Positions 1 to 5,824 of a DNA stretch of 11,034 bases are shown one piece after another (positions within the stretch are counted from its first letter, which is position 1; the number at the start of each line of letters is the position of its first letter). The notes under the pieces are model-generated. The model was not told the DNA's origin and did not search any database. It saw only the letters and a program-made list of their open reading frames with translations. Source of the stretch: Candidatus Woesearchaeota archaeon (GTDB taxonomy: Archaea; Nanobdellota; Nanobdellia; Woesearchaeales; UBA10216); contig JAHFTU010000038.1 in NCBI GenBank assembly GCA_023269295.1, positions 1 through 11,034 of the forward strand. The letters are read 5' to 3'. A program made the position numbers and the translations under genes.

Positions 1-44
1 CACTCGCTTTCATTCTTCACAATCATGCACAGGGTTATTGGCAT
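1..44 (-). CDS. Partial GT2-like glycosyltransferase, N-terminus only
   Basis: Only the first 14 codons lie in the window; the gene runs off the left edge. On the minus strand the ATG at 44 opens MPITLCMIVKNESE. The pattern of hydrophobic strand, then C-M-I-V-K-N-E, is the classic start of GT-A family 2 glycosyltransferases, where the first strand precedes the nucleotide-sugar binding region. A TATA-like stretch (GTTTATTTAATT on the minus strand, 64-75) is centred about 26 bases upstream of this ATG, which fits a leaderless archaeal gene divergent from the PIN toxin. The substrate cannot be inferred. With so few residues the family call rests on one motif, so it is moderate; the neighbouring sequence to the left would settle it. 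Confidence 0.55.
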   Translation of the reverse strand, partial: MPITLCMIVKNESE

Positions 45-63
45 ACTACGGCTGCGCAAAGCC

Positions 64-75
64 AATTAAATAAAC
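64..75 (-). promoter_or_regulatory. TATA box for the GT2-like gene
   Basis: On the minus strand GTTTATTTAATT is centred about 26 bases from the ATG at 44, the usual spacing for an archaeal TATA box of a leaderless transcript. It is part of a divergent promoter region shared with the toxin gene. Confidence 0.45.
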
Positions 76-140
76 TTTTTGATAAAAAACCAAGCTTTCC
101 AGCCACAGTTGGCTCCTAATGCTAACAGCAAACCAAAAAG

Positions 141-150
141 CTTAAATACT
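141..150 (+). promoter_or_regulatory. TATA box of the PIN/UPF0175 operon
   Basis: CTTAAATACT is centred 26-27 bases upstream of the ATG at 172. This predicts transcription starting at or next to the start codon (leaderless) and is the main reason for choosing ATG 172 over the upstream TTG at 79. Confidence 0.55.
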
Positions 151-170
151 TACATTTGTATACAAACGTA
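151..170 (+). promoter_or_regulatory. Operator-like palindrome of the toxin-antitoxin operon
   Basis: The core TTTGTATACAAA (155-166) is a perfect 12-bp palindrome. It extends to 20 bp (outer arms TAC and GTA, 151-153 and 168-170) with one mismatched pair, 154/167. It fills the gap between the TATA box and the start codon exactly, where a bound repressor would block transcription. Autoregulation by the antitoxin is the usual arrangement in toxin-antitoxin operons; binding here is inference. Confidence 0.55.
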
Positions 171-171
171 T

Positions 172-660
172 ATGTTAGTGTCAAACACATCCACGCTAGT
201 ATTGCTGGCTAAAATAGACTGCTTGGAAGCCTTTATTGAGATATCGCCTAAAATTGAAATACCGGCACAAGTCAAGCAAGAAGCGCTCTTCAAAGAAGAT
301 GCGTATTATGCCAGAAGAATTAAGCAGCTAATTGGTGATAAGAAGATAATCGTCCAAGAGGCTAATAAAAATAAGATAAGCGGCATCACGTCGCAATTCC
401 ATCTTGATGAAGGCGAAGCGGCAGCGTATGTCCTATATGACGCTAAAAAGCACAAGGCCATACTGACTGATGACGGGGAACTAATAAAACTGTGCAAGCT
501 GCAAAAAGTGCCATTTATCTGCGCAATGGCAGCAATTATACGTATGTTTGAGAAAAAAAAGCTAACAAAGGAAGAAACAATGAATAAACTAAAAGATTTA
601 CACGAAATCGGAAGATACTCACTTGAGCTTTATGACTATTTTAGGAACGAGGTGAAATAG
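172..660 (+). CDS. PIN-domain (DUF3368-like) toxin, putative ribonuclease
   Basis: Predicted RNA-cleaving toxin of the VapC/PIN superfamily, 162 residues from ATG 172. The N-terminus MLVSNTSTLVLLAKI matches the first strand and helix of DUF3368-type PIN proteins. The LDEGEAAA segment (residues 78-85, D79/E80/E82) and TDDGE (99-103, D100/D101) supply the conserved acidic residues of the metal site. Residue 5 is Asn where canonical PIN proteins have Asp; I recall VSNTS-type starts in this subfamily, so this is not proof of inactivity. The partner antitoxin starts 4 bases after the stop, and its ribosome-binding site lies inside the last codons of this gene. Toxin first and antitoxin second is the reverse of most vapBC operons, but I believe it is common for PIN/UPF0175 pairs. 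A longer reading from TTG 79 would run through the promoter and operator and is rejected. Confidence 0.8.
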   Translation: MLVSNTSTLVLLAKIDCLEAFIEISPKIEIPAQVKQEALFKEDAYYARRIKQLIGDKKIIVQEANKNKISGITSQFHLDEGEAAAYVLYDAKKHKAILTDDGELIKLCKLQKVPFICAMAAIIRMFEKKKLTKEETMNKLKDLHEIGRYSLELYDYFRNEVK

Positions 661-664
661 AAAA

Positions 665-949
665 ATGGAAACTGTATCATCGCGCTTGGATTTGGATTCT
701 GTTAACCTTTTTGGCAAAGTTTTGAAAGAAAAACGCTCAGAAGTGGTAAGAGAACTGGTCGAATATGGCAAAAGAAGCAAAGCCGCAGAGCTTTATAAAG
801 AAAAAAAAGTAAGCCTGGGTTTAGGGGCTAAACTTGCCGGCCTAACACTAAGCGAGTTTATTGACCTTCTTAGGTACCATAACGCATACTTAAATCTGGA
901 AAAGGAAGATGTCGAGCTGGCCATTAAAACAGCAAGAAAAGCAATTTAA
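665..949 (+). CDS. UPF0175-family antitoxin
   Basis: Small protein of 94 residues, the usual size for UPF0175. The central segment (about 40-80: AAELYKEKKVSLGLGAKLAG followed by LTLSEFIDLLRYHN) matches the family signature of a helix, a short 'G-S-LG-A-LAG' turn and a second helix, likely a helix-turn-helix. The tail 'LNLEKEDVELAI' matches the usual end. The family is generally found next to PIN toxins and is thought to bind DNA and neutralise the toxin. A strong ribosome-binding site, GAGGTGA (649-655), sits 9 bases before ATG 665, so it can be made in excess of the leaderless toxin. It is the natural candidate to bind the palindrome at 151-170. Confidence 0.82.
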   Translation: METVSSRLDLDSVNLFGKVLKEKRSEVVRELVEYGKRSKAAELYKEKKVSLGLGAKLAGLTLSEFIDLLRYHNAYLNLEKEDVELAIKTARKAI

Positions 950-1009
950 ACCCGCATTACAATAGCTGCATTACCCTAGAAAAGTTTGATTAAAAAAGTT
1001 GGTTTGCTC

Positions 1010-2071
1010 TTAGAACACATGAGGTATAAACCTGTACTTTACCTTCTTTGCGTATTCTTGGTATTCCGGATCAGCTATCAGGTGGCGCTCTTCGGTTATC
1101 GCCCTTAGGAAGTATATCAGCGTCCATGCCACCATGCTCATGACAATTCCGGCCGCGTGCGCAGGATTAGTGATGTGTAGCACAGGGATAACTGTCACCC
1201 ACCATGCGAGGTTTTTCGCTATGTAAGCGGGGTGCCTCACGATTGCGTACGGGCCTCTTGAAACAATTCCCCGGTTTGTCAGATTGGAGCATTTTGCTCC
1301 CAACGCTACTGTGGCTGAAACGTAAATGCCGAATAAGGCCAGCACTGCCAACCGCATTATGAATGTCAGGCCTTCAGTTGAAAATTGTGAGTAATCGTTA
1401 GCGTACCAGTTTGCATAGTTGCCAATAACGTCCGTGAATGGCGGGTAACACACCAGCGCAACCATCCAGCCGAAAAAAGTAGGCTCTACAGAGCGCACCT
1501 TATTGCCCAGCCATGAGGACTCTATAGAGTAGCCGAATGCGAAGTATGCTGTGTCTATGAGCAGAAGCAGCGCCAGGGCTAAAGGGTAGATTATCCCGTT
1601 GAAGGCAGGCATGGTAAGAGCATAACCATGGTTTTGCCACATCCGGAAATTATTCTGCACGTCATGGAAATTGCCAAAAAGGAAATTAATCATAAGGGGC
1701 AGGAAAAATATCTTGACAAGCATGAAAAGCAGGACTGTTTTCTCGCCTGGGTCAATCCTTGGAGGAGGCTGGCTTGTCCTTAATGTGAAGTTCCCTATGT
1801 AATCTTTTGTATCGCGCGCGAGCCTTCTTAAAATTTTCAGCAACGTGGCGCCTTTTGATTCCCTGACGTGCTTTGCCGGCATAAAAACGTAAAGGATAAA
1901 TCCTATTACGGTGTAAGCGGCAGCCAGCCAAAAAAGCAGCTGCTGAGTATCATGGCGAAGAAAGCTAACATAGTACTTGTTGGTCCTGTAGAAAATCAGC
2001 GCGATCCATATCAATACTACGTTTGAGAAGTAGTATTCAAGCCTTTGCCTAAGCTCTACCTGTGGCAGCAT
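1010..2071 (-). CDS. Membrane methyltransferase, ICMT/PEMT-like
   Basis: Integral membrane protein of 353 residues from ATG 2071. Several hydrophobic segments run through the N-terminal two thirds, and the C-terminus carries the signature of the isoprenylcysteine carboxyl methyltransferase / phospholipid methyltransferase superfamily: RGPYAIVRHP (about 272-281), a membrane segment, then T-EER (about 326-329) and DPEYQEYAKKVKYRFIP near the end. The GPY-x4-RHP and EER blocks form the S-adenosylmethionine site in the family. The target (lipid, quinone or protein) cannot be told. A GTG at 2113 would add 14 residues, but a TATA-like TATTTTTATAAA (minus strand, 2094-2105) lies inside that extension, about 28 bases before ATG 2071, which favours the shorter leaderless form. 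The gene converges on the antitoxin gene 60 bases away. Confidence 0.75.
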   Translation of the reverse strand: MLPQVELRQRLEYYFSNVVLIWIALIFYRTNKYYVSFLRHDTQQLLFWLAAAYTVIGFILYVFMPAKHVRESKGATLLKILRRLARDTKDYIGNFTLRTSQPPPRIDPGEKTVLLFMLVKIFFLPLMINFLFGNFHDVQNNFRMWQNHGYALTMPAFNGIIYPLALALLLLIDTAYFAFGYSIESSWLGNKVRSVEPTFFGWMVALVCYPPFTDVIGNYANWYANDYSQFSTEGLTFIMRLAVLALFGIYVSATVALGAKCSNLTNRGIVSRGPYAIVRHPAYIAKNLAWWVTVIPVLHITNPAHAAGIVMSMVAWTLIYFLRAITEERHLIADPEYQEYAKKVKYRFIPHVF

Positions 2072-2093
2072 TACCCTGCCTGTGGGGCTGTTG

Positions 2094-2105
2094 TTTATAA
2101 AAATA
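2094..2105 (-). promoter_or_regulatory. TATA box of the membrane methyltransferase
   Basis: Minus-strand TATTTTTATAAA is centred about 28 bases upstream of ATG 2071. It overlaps the codons that a GTG start at 2113 would add, so it decides the start. Confidence 0.45.
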
Positions 2106-2203
2106 TCGAACACAAACCCCGACTCGCACCTGCTGCTTTGCCTTTGGCACCAATAAACCTGCCGAAAGCTTCGCCACTGGCTTTACTTGGCTAAATTGGT
2201 TAC

Positions 2204-2213
2204 CTTTATATAC
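2204..2213 (+). promoter_or_regulatory. TATA box for the zinc-ribbon gene, possibly bidirectional
   Basis: CTTTATATAC is the closest match to the archaeal TATA consensus in this region. A start about 26 bases downstream would give a leader of roughly 65 bases before ATG 2303. The box reads GTATATAAAG on the other strand, so it may also serve the divergent methyltransferase. Confidence 0.5.
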
Positions 2214-2302
2214 TGGCCAAAACTCGCAATCTAAGTACAAGCTGGTCCTTAAAAAATCAGGCGTACTAAGAGAATTAGAAAGCATCAGAAGGTGAAAAGA
2301 AA

Positions 2303-2488
2303 ATGGGATATGGAGAAAGATCAGGCGGCGGTAGTGGAGGCGGCTTCAGGGGAGGCGGCTTTGGGCCAAGAGAAATGCACAAGGCAGTATGCTCTGACTG
2401 CGGGCAGGAATGCGAAGTGCCATTCAAGCCAGCTGAAGGCAAGCCAGTTTACTGCAGAGACTGCTACCAGAAGCATAAAAAGTTCTAA
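2303..2488 (+). CDS. Small Gly-rich CxxC-x17-CxxC zinc-binding protein
   Basis: Protein of 61 residues. The N-terminus (about 1-22) is a Gly/Ser/Arg-rich flexible stretch (GERSGGGSGGGFRGGGFG), like RGG-type RNA-binding tails. The C-terminal half holds two CxxC pairs (CSDC and CRDC) separated by exactly 17 residues including ECEVPFKP, then a basic end KHKKF. This is the CxxC-x17-CxxC zinc-ribbon domain that I recall as frequent in DPANN archaea and some candidate-phylum bacteria; its role is not established, and nucleic-acid binding is inference. GGTGA (2290-2294) lies 8 bases before the ATG. A T-rich terminator follows the stop directly. Confidence 0.85.
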   Translation: MGYGERSGGGSGGGFRGGGFGPREMHKAVCSDCGQECEVPFKPAEGKPVYCRDCYQKHKKF

Positions 2489-2496
2489 TTACAGTT

Positions 2497-2536
2497 TCTG
2501 TTTTTTATTTTCTTTTATTATTTTTTCTTTCCTTCC
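2497..2536 (+). terminator. T-rich transcription terminator
   Basis: Starting about ten bases after the zinc-ribbon stop codon are several T runs in succession (TTTTTTATTTTCTTTT, then TTATTTTTTCTTT). Archaeal RNA polymerase stops at such U-rich stretches without needing a hairpin. Confidence 0.6.
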
Positions 2537-2557
2537 AGTTGCAGCTCTGAGTTCACA

Positions 2558-2650
2558 ATTCCGCAGCAGCGGAATGTGCAAATCCTGCATCGGCAGGATT
2601 GCACAGTCGGCCACTGCCGACTTGTGCAATCGGCTGCTGCCGATTTGCAC
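2558..2650. repeat. Array of four tandem hairpins, each 7-bp stem and 4-base loop
   Basis: Four perfect hairpins follow one another. H1: ATTCCGC / AGCA / GCGGAAT (2558-2575). H2: ATCCTGC / ATCG / GCAGGAT (2582-2599). H3: AGTCGGC / CACT / GCCGACT (2605-2622). H4: AATCGGC / TGCT / GCCGATT (2628-2645). H2 and H4 are extended by GTGC...GCAC outer arms (2576-2579/2601-2604 and 2624-2627/2647-2650), each with one bulged base. All stems end in GC next to the loop but differ in sequence. The block lies after the T-rich terminator and before the dinB TATA box. No coding frame explains it. Confidence 0.75.
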
Positions 2651-2676
2651 TTCACACGGGATATCTGCCCAGCAAA

Positions 2677-2688
2677 GGTTTTTAACCC
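2677..2688 (+). promoter_or_regulatory. TATA box of dinB
   Basis: GGTTTTTAACCC, with TTTTTAA centred about 26 bases upstream of ATG 2708, predicts a leaderless dinB transcript. The motif is itself a near palindrome. Confidence 0.5.
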
Positions 2689-2707
2689 GCAAAGCTATCC
2701 TAGTCCT

Positions 2708-3793
2708 ATGCCTCGCACAATCATGCACGTGGACCTTGACGCCTTTTACGCTGCAGTCGAGCAGCGCGAGCACCCGGAGTGGAAAGGGTTGCCTGTGGTA
2801 GTAGGTGCTGACCCAAAAGGTGGTATTGGTCGCGGTGTTGTCAGCACCTGCAGCTACGAGGGGAGAAAATTCGGGATACGCTCGGCAATGCCAATATCGC
2901 AGGCCTACCGTCTCTGCCCAGTTGCAGTCTTCGTAAGGCCAAATTTCCCGCTCTACATAGCAGCATCCAATGGTGTCATGGGCATTCTCCGCAGCCATGC
3001 TGGCAAGTTTGAGCAGGTAAGCATAGATGAAGCGTTTATTGATGTTTCAGGCAAGATAGACGGCAGCAACAGGGAAGAAATTGAAAAATTCGCTGCAGCC
3101 ATAAAAAATGAAATACGTAAAAAAGAGCAGCTTAGCTGCAGCATCGGGGTTGCTTCAAACAAATTAGTGGCTAAGATTGCCTCGGACTTCAAGAAACCAG
3201 ACGGGCTGACCATAGTGCCAGATGGCAAAGAAAAAGATTTCCTTTCACAGCTGCCTGTGCGAAAACTTACAGGCGTTGGCGAGAAAACCGAGATTGCCCT
3301 CAAGGAGCTGGGCATCACCACAATTGCCGAGCTTGCTTCGATGCCGCAGGATTTCATGCTCAGGGAATTTGGCAAGATTGGCCTATATCTTAAGGAAGCG
3401 GCTAATGGCATAGATGACAGCGAAGTCGAGGAAAACTATGAGATAAAATCCATTAACCGCAACACGACCTTTGACGAGGACACAAAGGATGAGGCGTTCA
3501 TTCTCGCGGCGATTGATGAGATGCTTGAGGATGCCCATAACCACCTCTCAGCAGATAATTTCCGCTGCAGGACAGTTGGCATCAGGGTGAGGTTTGAGGA
3601 TTTTGAGACCCACACAAAGGAAAAAACGCTGTCAGAGGCAACAACAAGCTTAGACGTAATGAAGGTAACTGCAAAACAGCTGCTGCAGCCTTTCTTCAGC
3701 GATGCAAGAATGATAAGGCAAGTCGGAATACGCCTCGCAAACCTTGAGGAAGTGGACAAGAGGCAGAAACTCGTTCACGAGTTTTTCAGCTAA
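2708..3793 (+). CDS. dinB: Y-family DNA polymerase IV (Dpo4/DinB), translesion synthesis
   Basis: Copies damaged DNA at low fidelity; 361 residues, the usual length for archaeal Dpo4. The catalytic carboxylates are D9 (in HVDLDAFY) and D107/E108 (in SIDEAF). Y14 is the steric-gate position. VVSTCSYEGRKFGIRSAMP (44-62) is the nucleotide-binding fingers/palm motif. KLTGVGEKT (186-194) is a thumb helix-hairpin-helix, and the little-finger domain begins around 245. The last residues, QKLVHEFF (353-360), fit a PCNA-interacting box, so the enzyme probably docks on the sliding clamp. ATG 2708 is chosen because it starts the family's N-terminus (PRTIMHVDLDAF) and has a TATA box 26 bases upstream. An upstream in-frame ATG at 2576 would translate the hairpin array and is rejected. 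Confidence 0.96.
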   Translation: MPRTIMHVDLDAFYAAVEQREHPEWKGLPVVVGADPKGGIGRGVVSTCSYEGRKFGIRSAMPISQAYRLCPVAVFVRPNFPLYIAASNGVMGILRSHAGKFEQVSIDEAFIDVSGKIDGSNREEIEKFAAAIKNEIRKKEQLSCSIGVASNKLVAKIASDFKKPDGLTIVPDGKEKDFLSQLPVRKLTGVGEKTEIALKELGITTIAELASMPQDFMLREFGKIGLYLKEAANGIDDSEVEENYEIKSINRNTTFDEDTKDEAFILAAIDEMLEDAHNHLSADNFRCRTVGIRVRFEDFETHTKEKTLSEATTSLDVMKVTAKQLLQPFFSDARMIRQVGIRLANLEEVDKRQKLVHEFFS

Positions 3794-3805
3794 TCCTCCG
3801 CAGCA

Positions 3806-3818
3806 ACCTTTAAAAAGC
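3806..3818 (+). promoter_or_regulatory. Possible distal promoter of tRNA-Glu
   Basis: ACCTTTAAAAAGC is almost identical to the box at the expected -30 position of the CAU tRNA (ACCTTTAAAAGC on the minus strand, 11009-11020). Here it lies about 80 bases before the tRNA. If used, it would give a leader containing the alternative hairpins at 3859-3894. Confidence 0.35.
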
Positions 3819-3858
3819 ATCCCTCAGTACGTTTTTGATTAACCCTTTTTGACGAGAA

Positions 3859-3894
3859 GGTTTTTTGATAAACCTTTTTTTTAAAAAAAGGTTT
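3859..3894 (+). repeat. Palindromic leader element abutting tRNA-Glu
   Basis: Three arms occur in the order a, a', a. GGTTT (3859-3863) is followed by TTTGAT and AAACC plus a T run (3870-3882), then A run plus GGTTT (3883-3894). The middle arm can pair with either flank; with the right arm it gives 12 bp around a one-base centre. The element ends at the base before tRNA position 1. TTTTTTGATAAA (3861-3872) falls where a TATA box is expected, at about -34 to -23. A second copy of GTTTTTGATTAACCCTTTTT lies at 3831-3850. The same element precedes tRNA-Ser. Confidence 0.65.
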
Positions 3895-4023
3895 GCCCCG
3901 TTCGTTCAGTCCGGTCAAGGACACGGCCCTTTCGGGACCTTTTTTGGCGAGCAAAAAAGCTCCACCAAAAAATCCACATGACGAAGAAAGGCCGGGACCC
4001 GGGTTCAAATCCCGGACGGGGCA
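3895..4023 (+). tRNA. tRNA-Glu(UUC) with anticodon-loop intron
   Basis: The acceptor GCCCCGT/ACGGGGC (3895-3901, 4016-4022) is perfect, with A at position 73. The D stem is GTTC/GGAC with A14 and G18-G19. The anticodon stem is CGGCC/GGCCG (3924-3928, 3990-3994), with UUC at 3931-3933. The T arm is CCGGG-TTCAAAT-CCCGG. The intron is 3935-3988 (54 bases), at 37/38. The junction has the archaeal bulge-helix-bulge form: central helix CUUU (3929-3932) with GAAG (3983-3986), and 3-base bulges 3933-3935 and 3987-3989, each cut after the second base. The inner helix is weak. The mature tRNA is 75 bases. The intron has the hairpin CTTTTTTG / GCGAG / CAAAAAAG (3939-3959) followed by CTCCACCAAAAAA, shared with the tRNA-Ser and CAU tRNA introns. 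Confidence 0.93.
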
Positions 4024-4038
4024 TATTCTTAATCCCTG

Positions 4039-4085
4039 ATTGTTGCACATTTTGATTGGTGTTTAAGAGCGAGGTGTGCAACAAT
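4039..4085. repeat. 11-bp perfect inverted repeat
   Basis: ATTGTTGCACA (4039-4049) and TGTGCAACAAT (4075-4085) are perfect complements around a 25-base centre. The right arm overlaps the ATG of the small ORF at 4084. It could be an RNA stem-loop just downstream of tRNA-Glu or a DNA-binding site; I cannot tell which. Confidence 0.6.
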
Positions 4086-4251
4086 GAAGGGCATGATAGT
4101 TTTGGCTAACGGTCAGATAGACATTCATAGGAGGGCTAACACCTGCAACAAAAGCAGGAATAGGTGGTTGGAAGGTAATAAGTGGATGGAACTGCGCACA
4201 AAGAGCTCCCAGAACCAACCGCAACGCACCAAAAAGGCAGAAAAATGCTAA
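4084..4251 (+). CDS. Doubtful 55-residue ORF
   Basis: ATG 4084 opens a 55-residue frame beginning MKGMIVLANGQIDIHRRANT and ending KKAEKC. It is rich in Asn, Gln, Lys and Arg, with a Trp pair region (NRWLEGNKW) and no motif I recognise. There is no clear ribosome-binding site, because the bases before it are the arm of the inverted repeat; a TTTAAG stretch about 22 bases upstream is a weak TATA candidate. It fills most of the 308-base gap between tRNA-Glu and the secreted protein. A non-coding RNA in this interval is an equal possibility: CCTGC/GCAGG (4143-4159) forms another short hairpin. Confidence 0.22.
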   Translation: MKGMIVLANGQIDIHRRANTCNKSRNRWLEGNKWMELRTKSSQNQPQRTKKAEKC

Positions 4252-4287
4252 AACAACCTAACACGCACCAGAACCTTAATTCATAAG

Positions 4288-4296
4288 TTTTATAAA
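4288..4296 (+). promoter_or_regulatory. TATA box of the secreted-protein operon
   Basis: TTTTATAAA is centred about 40 bases upstream of ATG 4332, giving a predicted leader of about a dozen bases that holds GAGAGG (4318-4323), a ribosome-binding site. Confidence 0.6.
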
Positions 4297-4331
4297 CCCA
4301 AAAAGACACCGACGAACGAGAGGCAAAAATT

Positions 4332-5420
4332 ATGGCAATGAAAAAAGGGATTGTGCTATTGTTGCTGCTGATGATTGTAGCGCTAGGCACCGTTGCTCTC
4401 GCGGCTGGTGCGGATGACAAAAATAAAGCTAAAGATGCTGATGACCTGCAGAGCTACGCTGACAGGGCAGCCTGCAACATTGACTTTCATTCCAAAGTAA
4501 TAAGCGGCACTGCTGACAGGGTGCCACAGGCCGCGGCATTGAAGGACTGGGCAGCCAAGATAGCCCGTGATGAAAGCCAGCTTAAAAACCTCGCCGCAGC
4601 TGGCGATGCTGACGCTTTCCACAAGTTTGTGAAGGAAACTCTGTCTTCGGACTTGAAAGCTGCTGACTCCGCAGTGCGCGATGAAAGGAAAAACTTCAAG
4701 GCATACAACACTACAGAGGATACCAAGGAAGCGTTAAAAAATGATTACAAAACCGGACACGACGCCTTTGCTGCATGCGAGAAGCAGGGCAATATCAAAG
4801 TAGCCCAGCAGAGGGTCAATGCTTATTCGCGCTTCTTATCCCAGAGGCAGGACGAGCTTGATAAGCTGGCTAAAAGAAACATAACAACAACTGGCGTCTC
4901 TGCGATAATTGCTGACGCGCAGACCACAATAGTCAAGCCGCTTCAGGATGCTGTTGGCAGCGCGGATGCAGAGAAAGCAACAGCAGCGCTAAAGCAGTAC
5001 TGCTTATTCGACGGCTGCAGAAACGGCACAAATTTCCACTTTTCAGCAAAGTTCGAGCAGGCGAGGCTGGCGGCTCTACTGGCTCAGGTAAAGCCAGAGG
5101 CAGATGCCGCAGGCCTATCATCACAACTAGCCAAGATTCAAGGAAGTCTTGACGACTCCAAATCAGCACTGCGTTCAGTCGGAACGGCTGACTACAAAAG
5201 CACTCAGAGCAATCAGGTTTGGAGCCCGCTTAAGTCAGCAGCAGAAGCCCTGAGAAAGCTGCGCCAGGACCTCAACGCTGCCAAAAAAGCAGAAATGGAA
5301 AAGATGAAGGAAGAAAGGAAAGCAGAACAGGAGAAAAAGAAGGGAGAGCAGCAGGCTCAAAGATCAAACAGGACAACAGCGCCTGCAAAACCAGCTCCTG
5401 CCCGTACAAACACAACTTAG
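4332..5420 (+). CDS. Secreted helical protein of unknown function
   Basis: Protein of 362 residues. Residues 1-25 are a signal sequence: MAMKK, then a Leu/Val/Ala core, ending about ALA-AG. The rest is Ala/Lys/Asp-rich and looks almost entirely helical. Cysteines occur at 48, 149, 224 and 229, which could form disulfides outside the cell. Five N-x-S/T sequons (126, 183, 231, 346, 360) are possible glycosylation sites. Residues about 318-343 form a highly charged helix (AKKAEMEKMKEERKAEQEKK), and the tail is Pro/Ala/Thr-rich (TTAPAKPAPART). I recognise no family. The lipoprotein gene starts 12 bases after the stop, so the two are probably co-transcribed and act together at the cell surface. 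ATG 4332 has a ribosome-binding site; an internal ATG at 4338 is also possible. Confidence 0.72.
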   Translation: MAMKKGIVLLLLLMIVALGTVALAAGADDKNKAKDADDLQSYADRAACNIDFHSKVISGTADRVPQAAALKDWAAKIARDESQLKNLAAAGDADAFHKFVKETLSSDLKAADSAVRDERKNFKAYNTTEDTKEALKNDYKTGHDAFAACEKQGNIKVAQQRVNAYSRFLSQRQDELDKLAKRNITTTGVSAIIADAQTTIVKPLQDAVGSADAEKATAALKQYCLFDGCRNGTNFHFSAKFEQARLAALLAQVKPEADAAGLSSQLAKIQGSLDDSKSALRSVGTADYKSTQSNQVWSPLKSAAEALRKLRQDLNAAKKAEMEKMKEERKAEQEKKKGEQQAQRSNRTTAPAKPAPARTNTT

Positions 5421-5432
5421 GATTGATGCAAC

Positions 5433-5738
5433 ATGAAAAAAACACTAATATTTTCCCTGGCAATTGCGATTGTTGCAGTGTCGCTCTTTGTTTATGGCTG
5501 CGGTCCAGCAGCGCAAGCGCCTGAAAAAAAGGCGCCAGCAACCAGCGAGCCCGTTGCTCCGCCAGCATCAACTGTAAGTCCCCTAACGCCACCAGCGGCT
5601 GTAGCTCCTTCCCCAGCCGCAGCAGAACAAGCGAGTGCCCAGCCCGTTCCTGAATCAGTCCCTGACTCAGACTTTAGCGTGAACCCGGGCCCTGCCGAAT
5701 CCAACCCTGCAGACCTGCCAGAGCCGAGCGCGCCCTAA
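5433..5738 (+). CDS. Small Pro/Ala-rich lipoprotein
   Basis: Protein of 101 residues. The start is MKKTLIFSLAIAIVAVSLFV, then YGCG: a lipoprotein-type signal sequence with the acceptor cysteine at 23 (lipobox V-Y-G-C; Tyr at that position is unusual). After the cysteine everything is low-complexity Pro, Ala, Ser and Glu (PAAQAPEKKAPATSEPVAPP and on to the end), with no folded domain visible. Such a chain would work as a flexible spacer or tether outside the membrane. Gene order suggests it serves the preceding secreted protein. No strong ribosome-binding site is seen before ATG 5433. Its amino-acid bias means homology searches will be weak. Confidence 0.68.
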   Translation: MKKTLIFSLAIAIVAVSLFVYGCGPAAQAPEKKAPATSEPVAPPASTVSPLTPPAAVAPSPAAAEQASAQPVPESVPDSDFSVNPGPAESNPADLPEPSAP

Positions 5739-5792
5739 TGACATTGCAGCTTGGCTTGGCCAAACTTTCAGGATTTCTCATTTAGGAATAAC

Positions 5793-5802
5793 TTTTAATA
5801 TG
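5793..5802 (+). promoter_or_regulatory. TATA box of the 638-residue gene
   Basis: TTTTAATATG is centred about 28 bases upstream of ATG 5825, fitting a leaderless transcript and separating this gene from the lipoprotein operon. Confidence 0.5.
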
Positions 5803-5824
5803 ATCCTGTTTTCCCAGTGCTTTC

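Noticed and set aside
3..119. Open frame on the plus strand ending at 119, as if the C-terminus of an upstream gene
   Set aside because: Its sequence has no recognisable motif and overlaps the minus-strand GT2-like start and its promoter, which have better support.
79..171. In-frame N-terminal extension of the PIN toxin from TTG 79
   Set aside because: The extension runs through the TATA box and operator palindrome, has no family resemblance, and the PIN fold starts right at ATG 172.
978..1000. Another tRNA leader element (GTTTGATTAAAAAAGTTGGTTTGC)
   Set aside because: It resembles the tRNA leaders only in A/T runs, the arms do not pair well, and no tRNA follows.
2558..2650. CRISPR array
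   Set aside because: The hairpins differ in sequence, have no constant repeat and lack spacers of regular length; no cas genes are present.
2576..2707. In-frame N-terminal extension of dinB from ATG 2576
   Set aside because: It would translate the hairpin array and TATA box; Y-family polymerases begin with the HVDLDAF strand found right after ATG 2708.
2953..3759. Antisense open frames within dinB
   Set aside because: They are shadows of a well-conserved gene with no promoter or family match.
4039..4250. C/D or H/ACA guide RNA
   Set aside because: No convincing box C, box D or pocket plus ACA at the right spacing could be found.
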